Origin: Tractidigestivibacter scatoligenes
GTDB lineage: Bacteria > Actinomycetota > Coriobacteriia > Coriobacteriales > Atopobiaceae
Reading direction: 5' to 3'
Length of the DNA: 64,000 nucleotides
Assembly: GCF_001494635.1 (NCBI RefSeq)
Contig: NZ_LOJF01000001.1
Location: 806,001 to 870,000 of the forward strand
The notes under the pieces were generated by a model. It saw nothing but the letters and a program-made list of their open reading frames with translations. It was not told the DNA's origin and searched no databases. The translations under genes and the position numbers were made by a program. Shown here one piece after another: positions 58,660 to 64,000 of this stretch (positions are counted from its first letter, which is position 1; each line of letters begins with the position of its first letter).

Positions 58660-61323
58660 ATGGCAGAGAAGATCGACATAGCCCTGGCTGGCAACCCCAA
58701 CTGCGGCAAGACCACGCTGTTCAACGAGCTCACCGGCTCGAACGGCTACGTGGGCAACTGGCCGGGCGTCACCGTGGAGAAGAAGGAGGCCGTCTGGAAG
58801 AAGGACGCCGACGTGCTCTTCACGGACCTTCCGGGCATCTACTCGCTCTCCCCCTACTCGCCGGAGGAGGTCGTCTCGCGCGACTTCATCATCTCCGGTC
58901 GCCCGAGCGCCATCATCGACCTCGTGGACGTCACCAACATCGAGCGCAACCTCTACCTCACCACGCAGATCCTCGAGACCGGCCGCCCCGTGGTCGTGGG
59001 TCTCAACATGTGCGACCTGCTCGAGCAGCGCGGCGAGAAGATCGACTCCAAGCGCCTCTCTAAGATGCTCGGCGTGCCCGTGGTTGAGGTCTCGGCGCTG
59101 CGCTCCAAGAACCTTGATGCGCTGGTGGGCACCGCCGTCGACTCGGGTCGTGCCAACAAGGTGGCCCAGGGCGTGAAGTGCTTCTCGCCCGAGGTCGAGG
59201 ACGCGCTCCAGACCATTGCCAACACCATTACCGGCTCCTGCGCGCCCGACCTTCTCCGCTGGTACTCCATCAAGGTCTTCGAGCGCGACTCCGCCGCCAT
59301 CGAGCCCCTCAACCTCTCCAAGCAGCAGCTCGAGGACATGGAGAAGGTCATCGAGGCCATCGAGCGGGACCGCGATGACGACTCCGAGTCCATCATCACC
59401 TCCGAGCGCTACGAGTGGATCGCCACGGTCATGGACGCGTGCGTGGTCAAGGCGCCGGGCAAGCTCACCGTCTCCGAGAAGATCGACCGCGTGGTCACCA
59501 ACCGCGTGCTTGGCCTGCCCATCTTCATTGCCATCATGATCGGCGTGTACTGGGTGGCCCTTGTCGCCGTGGGCACGCCCGCCACGGACTGGGTGAATGA
59601 CCAGCTCTTCTCCGACGGCTTCTTTGTGAGCAGCAGCGGCCAGGCTGCCTTTGAGGAGGCCGACGAGGCCTGGCAGGACGCCCACTACACCGACCAGATC
59701 TCCGGCTATATTGCCGCGGCCGAGGAGGCCGGCGTCGACACCGACGGCGTGCAGGACGCCATCGACGCGGACCCACAGACTGCAGACGACGAGGCTACCA
59801 TCACCGAGTTCGAGGATGCCGCCGAGAAGGCCGGGGTTGTGGCCACGGACGTCCCCGTCACCGACGCCGATGGCAACTACCTCGACACGGAGGGCAACGT
59901 CATCACCACGCTCGACGAGGACGGCAACCCCGTGCTTGCCGAGGGCCAGGAGCTGGACGTCCTCCCCACGGTCACGGCCGCTGACTTCGCCACTGCCGTT
60001 GACTCCCCCGAGCCCGACCAGCACGACTACGACGGCTTTGTGGACTCCATCCCCAACGCCGTGACCGGCTGGCTCACCGACGCCGGCACCTCCAACGTGG
60101 TGATCTCGCTTGTGGTGGACGGCATCATCGGCGGCGTGGGCTCGGTCCTGGGCTTCATCCCGCAGATCTTCGTCCTCTTTGTCATGCTCTGCTTCCTTGA
60201 GGACTGCGGCTACATGAGCCGCGTGGCCTTCGTCATGGACCGCGTCTTCCGTCGCTTTGGCCTCTCCGGCAAGTCCTTCATCCCCATGATCGTGTCCTCC
60301 GGCTGCGGTGTCCCCGGCGTGCTTGCCACCAAGACCATCGAGAACGAGCACGACCGCCGCATGACCGCCATGCTCACCACCATGATTCCCTGCTCGGCTA
60401 AGCTCCCCATCATCGCGCTGGTCATGGGCGTCCTTGCCGGCGGCTCCAGCATGTGGTGGGTTGCCCCGATGTTCTACCTCATGGGCATTGCCGCCATCAT
60501 CATCTCGGCCGTGATGCTCAAGAAGACCAAGCGCTTCGCCGGCGAGCCCGTCCCGTTCGTGATGGAGCTTCCTGACTACCACATGCCGTCCATCAAGAGC
60601 TGGGCGCTGCACGTGTGGGAGCGCGTCGCGGCCTACGTCAAGAAGGCCGGCACGATCATCTTTGCGGCCGCCGTGGGCATCTGGGTGCTCTCCAACTTTG
60701 GCCTGGCCGGCTGGGAGGGCGGCGACGGCTCCTTCGGCTTCCTGCAGGCCATGGACGGTGCGCCCGAGACGTACATGGACTACTCGATCCTCGCCGGCAT
60801 TGGCGGCGCGCTGAGCTTTATCTTCATGCCCCTCGGCTTTGGCAACTGGCAGGCCACCGCGTCCACCATCTCGGCCCTCATCGCCAAGGAGAACCTGGTC
60901 TCCACCTTTGGCGTCCTGTACGGGCTTGGTGACGCCACCGAGAACTCCGTCTCCATGTGGCAGGGCTTCGCCAACATGTTCACCATCGCCGGCACGCTCC
61001 ACGTTGGTGCCATGTGCGCGTTTGTCGCCTTCAACATGCTCTGCGCGCCGTGCTTTGCCGCCATGGGCACCATCCGTCGCCAGATGGACGACCCCAAGTG
61101 GTTCTGGTTCGCCATTGGCTTCGAGTGCGGCTTTGGCTGGGTTGTTGGCCTTCTCATCAACCAGCTCTACGAGCTCTTTGTCTTTGGGAACTTTGGCTTC
61201 TGGACCGTGGTTGCCTTTGTCCTGCTCGCCCTTATGCTGTTCCAGCTCTTCCGTCCCATGCCCAAGTGGGACGAGAAGGACGAGCACATCCTCGACAACC
61301 TGGCCGAGGAGCCCGTCGCCTAG
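58660..61323 (+). CDS. feoB: FeoB ferrous iron transporter with large acidic insertion
   Basis: The 887-residue protein has an N-terminal G domain with G1 ALAGNPNCGKTTLFNEL (residues 7-23), G3 DLPGIYSLSPYS and G4 GLNMCDLLEQ, then two gate repeats (MSRVAFVMDRVF, VSSGCGVPGVLATKTI, and AFVAFNMLCAPCFAAMGTIR). It moves Fe2+ into the cell. Between the first membrane segment (about 295) and the next (about 478) lies roughly 120 extra residues rich in Asp and Glu (DQISGYIAAAEEAGVDTDGV, VTDADGNYLDTEGNVITT), absent from E. coli FeoB (773 residues). This loop faces the outside. Its frame is intact, with no sign of a frameshift. Confidence 0.95.
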   Translation: MAEKIDIALAGNPNCGKTTLFNELTGSNGYVGNWPGVTVEKKEAVWKKDADVLFTDLPGIYSLSPYSPEEVVSRDFIISGRPSAIIDLVDVTNIERNLYLTTQILETGRPVVVGLNMCDLLEQRGEKIDSKRLSKMLGVPVVEVSALRSKNLDALVGTAVDSGRANKVAQGVKCFSPEVEDALQTIANTITGSCAPDLLRWYSIKVFERDSAAIEPLNLSKQQLEDMEKVIEAIERDRDDDSESIITSERYEWIATVMDACVVKAPGKLTVSEKIDRVVTNRVLGLPIFIAIMIGVYWVALVAVGTPATDWVNDQLFSDGFFVSSSGQAAFEEADEAWQDAHYTDQISGYIAAAEEAGVDTDGVQDAIDADPQTADDEATITEFEDAAEKAGVVATDVPVTDADGNYLDTEGNVITTLDEDGNPVLAEGQELDVLPTVTAADFATAVDSPEPDQHDYDGFVDSIPNAVTGWLTDAGTSNVVISLVVDGIIGGVGSVLGFIPQIFVLFVMLCFLEDCGYMSRVAFVMDRVFRRFGLSGKSFIPMIVSSGCGVPGVLATKTIENEHDRRMTAMLTTMIPCSAKLPIIALVMGVLAGGSSMWWVAPMFYLMGIAAIIISAVMLKKTKRFAGEPVPFVMELPDYHMPSIKSWALHVWERVAAYVKKAGTIIFAAAVGIWVLSNFGLAGWEGGDGSFGFLQAMDGAPETYMDYSILAGIGGALSFIFMPLGFGNWQATASTISALIAKENLVSTFGVLYGLGDATENSVSMWQGFANMFTIAGTLHVGAMCAFVAFNMLCAPCFAAMGTIRRQMDDPKWFWFAIGFECGFGWVVGLLINQLYELFVFGNFGFWTVVAFVLLALMLFQLFRPMPKWDEKDEHILDNLAEEPVA

Positions 61324-61357
61324 TCGCGAGGAACCACTCACGTAGGCGACGTTCCGG

Positions 61358-61400
61358 ACGGCCCTTTCCCACCAAACCGTGGGGGAGGGCCGTCGTTCTG
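61358..61400. terminator. terminator between convergent feoB and fur-type gene
   Basis: ACGGCCCT...CCCAC (61358-61372) pairs with GTGGG...AGGGCCGT (61379-61393), followed by CGTTCTGTT. Serves feoB and possibly both genes. Confidence 0.7.
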
Positions 61401-61406
61401 TTACCT

Positions 61407-61811
61407 CTACTCGGCCCCCGCAGCCTTACGCAGACGCTCCTGGCACGCGGGACACACGCCGGTGAGGATGGTGCTGGTAGAGACGCTGGCATAGCCGGTT
61501 GAGCGCTCGATTTGGCGGCAGAAGTCGTCCTGCTTGGGCATAGGGACGTCGATCACGGTCCCGCACTCCGAGCACACCAGGTGCGCGTGGTGGTCCATGC
61601 GGCGGTCAAAGCGCTCGCCACCCGGCGTCTTCACCGAGAGGATTTCTCCGGTGTCTGCGAGCAGGTGCAAGTTGCGATAAACGGTTCCACGGCTGATGTG
61701 GTCGTCCTGCTCGCGGACGCGAAGGTATATCTCGTCGGCGGTAGGGTGGTCGCACAGCTCCTGCACTGCCTCGAGCACCAGCTGGCGCTGGCGCGTGTTT
61801 CTTCTCTCCAT
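61407..61811 (-). CDS. Fur-family regulator, PerR-like
   Basis: The 134-residue protein has the winged helix (RQRQLVLEAVQELCDHPTAD, SRGTVYRNLHLLADTGEI) and metal region (DHHAHLVCSECGTVIDV, VCPACQERLRK) with two CxxC pairs that bind structural zinc. The short length, the SRGTVYRNL helix and the position facing ahpC favour PerR over Fur, but I cannot separate them by sequence alone. PerR represses peroxide genes with iron or manganese. It is convergent with feoB. Confidence 0.85.
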   Translation of the reverse strand: MERRNTRQRQLVLEAVQELCDHPTADEIYLRVREQDDHISRGTVYRNLHLLADTGEILSVKTPGGERFDRRMDHHAHLVCSECGTVIDVPMPKQDDFCRQIERSTGYASVSTSTILTGVCPACQERLRKAAGAE

Positions 61812-61960
61812 GACGTGCTCCCGCTCTCCGTGCGTGGCTTTGGCTTACACGGTGATGTTACCCAAACAATATTAGGACTATATCCCATTTAGCGCGACTA
61901 CGCGAGAGTTACGTGTCGCCGACGGCTCTGAGCTCTTATCCCGCTCGCATCCCTCCCGTT

Positions 61961-62035
61961 CTTTAGCGGTTTCTGGGAATCGGCCGCCGCGTTTGCCCAG
62001 TTGGCAAGTAGCGTGGTTCTCAAATACCGCTAAAG
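61961..62035. repeat. palindromic element, TTTGCCCAGTTGGC core, copy 3
   Basis: CTTTAGCGGT (61961-61970) pairs with ACCGCTAAAG (62026-62035), with partial further pairing inside. Core at 61992-62005. Arms are unlike copies 1 and 2 but like copy 4. Confidence 0.85.
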
Positions 62036-62087
62036 CATGGCGAGGAGCGAGAGCAAAAGAGGTCCAAGCTCTCTTGTGCGGGACCCT

Positions 62088-62243
62088 GCTGCACCAAAAA
62101 CGAGACTATTCAGTACTTTTACCGCGAGTTGCCGAGTACATGGGCCGAACTATTTACGGAGACGCAGGTAGGGAAAAGCGACCAGTGAGGTGATACCAAG
62201 AGTAACCGAAAAAAGTACTGAGAAGTGCCGATTTTGGTGCAGC
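62088..62243. repeat. 156-bp inverted-arm element with GCAGGTAGGGAAA interior, copy 2
   Basis: Outer arms GCTGCACCAAAA (62088-62099) and its complement (62232-62243), and inner arms TCAGTACTTTT (62110-62120) and AAAAGTACTGA (62211-62221). The interior repeats that of 9194-9329: GCCGAGTAC, ATTTACGGAG, CGCAGGTAGGGAAA, GGTGATACCAAG, AACC. Arms do not resemble those of copy 1. Confidence 0.85.
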
Positions 62244-62292
62244 GCCCCCGTATCCCCCTAGCCCCGTGCATCCGCAATTTCCTCCGCCCACC

Positions 62293-62373
62293 GTTCTTTA
62301 GCGGTTTCTGGGAATCGGCCGTTGCATTTGCCCAGTTGGCAGGAAACACGATTCTCAAATACCGCTAAAGAAC
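62293..62373. repeat. palindromic element, TTTGCCCAGTTGGC core, copy 4
   Basis: GTTCTTTAGCGGT (62293-62305) and its exact complement (62361-62373) enclose GGGAATCGG, the core at 62327-62340 and GATTCTC. Nearly the same as copy 3, 330 bp away, with copy 2 of the long element in between. Confidence 0.88.
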
Positions 62374-62428
62374 ACGAGGGGGAGGGGGAGTGGAGGTATA
62401 CCGCCCCCGAAAAAGTCGAAATTTCCGC

Positions 62429-62458
62429 TTGCAATCCTTTATCAACTGTTGATAATAA
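62429..62458 (+). promoter_or_regulatory. ahpC promoter with PerR/Fur-like operator
   Basis: TTGCAA (62429-62434) and TAATAA (62453-62458) are spaced 18 bp. The palindrome TTATCAAC-T-GTTGATAA at 62439-62455 lies between and over the -10. Eight-base arms around one base match the 7-1-7 style of Fur/PerR boxes. Confidence 0.65.
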
Positions 62459-62514
62459 GTCCCAGTACCAATAGGGGTACGCAGACAACCACCATCACAG
62501 AGAAGGAGCGTCAC

Positions 62515-63078
62515 ATGTCCCTCATCAACAAGGAAATCGGCGATTTTACCGTCCAGGCATTCCGGAACGGCGAGTTCAAGACTGTCACCAAGGCTGACGT
62601 CCTGGGCAAGTGGGCCCTGTTCTTCTTCTATCCCGCGGACTTCACCTTTGTGTGCCCCACCGAGCTCGAGGAGCTGGCCGAGAACTACGACGCGTTCAAG
62701 GCCGAGGGCTGCGAGGTCTACTCCGTGTCCTGCGACACCCACTTTGTGCACAAGGCCTGGCACGACGAGTCCGAGCGCATCTCCAAGGTGACCTACCCCA
62801 TGCTCGCTGACCCCGCCCACGTCTTGGCCGAGGACTTCGAAGTCCTGATTCCCGCCGATGGCCTTGCGGAGCGCGGCGCCTTCATTGTCGATCCCGACGG
62901 CAAGATCCAGGTCTATGAGGTCACCGCTGGCGGAATCGGCCGCAACGCCGAGGAGCTCCTGCGTCTTGTCCAGGCAGCCAAGTTCGTGCGCGAGCACGGC
63001 GACCAGGTGTGCCCAGCCAAGTGGCAGCCGGGCGCCGAGACCCTCAAGCCCTCGCTTGACCTCGTCGGCCAGCTCTAA
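62515..63078 (+). CDS. ahpC: AhpC, alkyl hydroperoxide peroxiredoxin
   Basis: ATG 62515 follows GAAGGAG. The 187-residue 2-Cys peroxiredoxin has the peroxidatic Cys47 in DFTFVCPTELEEL and the resolving Cys166 in GDQVCPAKWQPG, both at the canonical AhpC positions. It reduces H2O2, organic peroxides and peroxynitrite, and is re-reduced by the flavoprotein that follows. The upstream region has a Fur/PerR-like operator, fitting peroxide control. Confidence 0.95.
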   Translation: MSLINKEIGDFTVQAFRNGEFKTVTKADVLGKWALFFFYPADFTFVCPTELEELAENYDAFKAEGCEVYSVSCDTHFVHKAWHDESERISKVTYPMLADPAHVLAEDFEVLIPADGLAERGAFIVDPDGKIQVYEVTAGGIGRNAEELLRLVQAAKFVREHGDQVCPAKWQPGAETLKPSLDLVGQL

Positions 63079-63110
63079 TCACACGGGGGAGCAGAGCCCA
63101 GACACATTCC

Positions 63111-63140
63111 GGAGCCCGCCGCACTGGCTCGGCGGGCTCC
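63111..63140 (+). terminator. hairpin between ahpC and the reductase gene
   Basis: GGAGCCCGCCG (63111-63121) and CGGCGGGCTCC (63130-63140) are perfect complements around eight bases. No T-run follows, so it may reduce rather than stop transcription into the next gene. Confidence 0.6.
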
Positions 63141-63179
63141 ATCCATGATTCGCCGCGCGCGGCGGAGGAGGTTAGGCAC

Positions 63180-64000
63180 ATGAGCGAGAACAACATCGAC
63201 AACGTATACGACGCGGTGGTGATTGGCGGCGGCCCGGCCGGGCTCACGGCCGCGCTCTACCTGGCCCGCGCGCGCTACCGCGTGCTGGTGGTCGAGCGCG
63301 AGCACTTTGGTGGCCAGATCACCATCACCTCCGAGGTCGTGAACTACCCTGGCGTGCTCACGGCAAGCGGCGAGCAGCTCACGGATACCATGCGCCGTCA
63401 GGCGGAGGCCTTTGGCGCCGAGATGCTGCTTGCAACCGTGGAATCGCTCGACCTTGCGGCAGACGTCAAGGTGGTGCACACCTCGCGCGGCGACATCCGC
63501 TGCCTGGCGGTTCTTCTCGCCACCGGCGCCTCGCCGAGAAGCGCCGGCTTCGAGGGCGAGGAGGACTTCCGCGGCCACGGCGTGGCGTACTGCGCCACCT
63601 GCGACGGCGAGTTCTTCACCGGTCGCGAGGTCTTCGTGGTGGGCGGCGGCTTTGCCGCGGCAGAGGAGGCAGTCTTTCTCACCACGTACGCCTCGCATGT
63701 GACCATCCTGGTCTACACGGATGACTTCACCTGCGCAAAGGCCACGGCTGACGCGGCCTATGCCAACGAGAAGATCACCGTGCGGACAAACGCGCAGCTT
63801 CTGGCCGTGGAGGGCGACTCCGTGGTGCGGGGCGTCCGCTGGCTTGACCGCGCCACGGGCGAGGAGCACGAGTTCTCCTCGGCAGACGGCGGCCCGGTGG
63901 GCGTCTTTGTCTTTGTGGGCTACGCGCCGGCAACCTCGCTGGTGGCGGGCGTGGCCGAGCTTGACCCGCAGGGCTACGTGATCACGGACGATCGCCAGAT
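63180..64000 (+). CDS. AhpF/TrxB-like flavoprotein reductase, C-terminus beyond window
   Basis: ATG 63180 follows GGAGGAGG. The 273 codons seen have the FAD site AVVIGGGPAGLTAALYLARA (residues 12-31), the redox pair C138-A-T-C141 in YCATCDGEFFTG, the NAD(P)H site EVFVVGGGFAAAEEAVFL and FVFVGYAPAT. This is a low-molecular-weight thioredoxin-reductase fold. Directly after ahpC it probably serves as its reductase (AhpF-like); whether it has an extra C-terminal glutaredoxin-like domain, as some AhpF homologues in anaerobes do, cannot be seen. The frame is open to base 64000. Confidence 0.9.
   Translation, partial: MSENNIDNVYDAVVIGGGPAGLTAALYLARARYRVLVVEREHFGGQITITSEVVNYPGVLTASGEQLTDTMRRQAEAFGAEMLLATVESLDLAADVKVVHTSRGDIRCLAVLLATGASPRSAGFEGEEDFRGHGVAYCATCDGEFFTGREVFVVGGGFAAAEEAVFLTTYASHVTILVYTDDFTCAKATADAAYANEKITVRTNAQLLAVEGDSVVRGVRWLDRATGEEHEFSSADGGPVGVFVFVGYAPATSLVAGVAELDPQGYVITDDRQ

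Noticed and set aside
58504-61341. 945-codon open frame antisense to feoB
   Set aside because: Its His/Val/Gly-rich composition mirrors the GC-rich third-position bias of feoB; feoB has clear conserved motifs.
1-64000. tRNA and rRNA genes
   Set aside because: I looked for cloverleaf-like strings with GTTCGA-type loops and rRNA landmarks between genes and found none that hold up.

Overview
The window is high-GC DNA (roughly 62-66% by eye) whose protein set points to a host-associated, largely anaerobic actinobacterium of the class Coriobacteriia, most like Olsenella or its relatives in Atopobiaceae. The indications are an EFR1-type ferredoxin remnant, DUF4012 and DUF6541 proteins, a MurT/GatD pair beside an Asp23 operon, an archaeal-like topoisomerase IA, two FeoA proteins before a long FeoB, and AhpC next to a Fur/PerR regulator. 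The assignment is inferred from gene content; no rRNA or tRNA gene was found.

Bases 1-9500 are an accessory region. They hold a decaying prophage (portal gene cut by the window edge, a frameshifted terminase tail, a second eroded portal piece), a DUF4268 gene, several orphan hypothetical genes, a 5'-truncated EFR1 ferredoxin between 34-bp direct repeats, a Fic protein, and a three-gene operon ending in a serpin-like protein. Bases 9500-15700 carry metabolic and transport genes (Fe-alcohol dehydrogenase, DUF5714, MFS pump, alpha/beta hydrolase) and a DUF4143 ATPase preceded by a 32-bp-phased repeat array. Bases 15900-24200, on the minus strand, hold nrdAB, a hemerythrin/PAS DUF438 protein and a DEAD-box helicase.

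Bases 24300-34400, on the plus strand, hold an XRE regulator, a VUT queuosine-precursor transporter with a preQ1-like pseudoknot leader, an SDR, a pentapeptide protein, and then a cell-envelope block: DUF4012, AmaP/DUF2273/Asp23, murT-gatD and a ribokinase. Bases 34400-45400 are a surface-polysaccharide region: two divergent DUF6541 membrane proteins, an acyltransferase, three overlapping GT2 glycosyltransferases, a HAD phosphatase and a CapA protein. Bases 45600-56000 are mostly housekeeping: aspS, a glutaredoxin, an aminotransferase, TPR and STAS proteins, tatA-tatC and topoisomerase. The last part has a RelB/MazF-type toxin-antitoxin pair, the feoA-feoA-feoB iron import operon convergent with a Fur/PerR gene, and ahpC plus its flavoprotein reductase, which runs off the end.

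The most unusual content lies between the genes. Several families of imperfect palindromes recur: four copies of an element with a fixed TTTGCCCAGTTGGC core, two copies of a 136-156 bp element with a conserved interior and unrelated but self-complementary arms, and five TGAGACAAAGGG palindromes, four of which supply the TGA stop codon of the adjacent gene. A short motif, CGAGAAG, is strongly over-represented in both coding and intergenic DNA and may be an uptake-, Chi- or partition-type signal.
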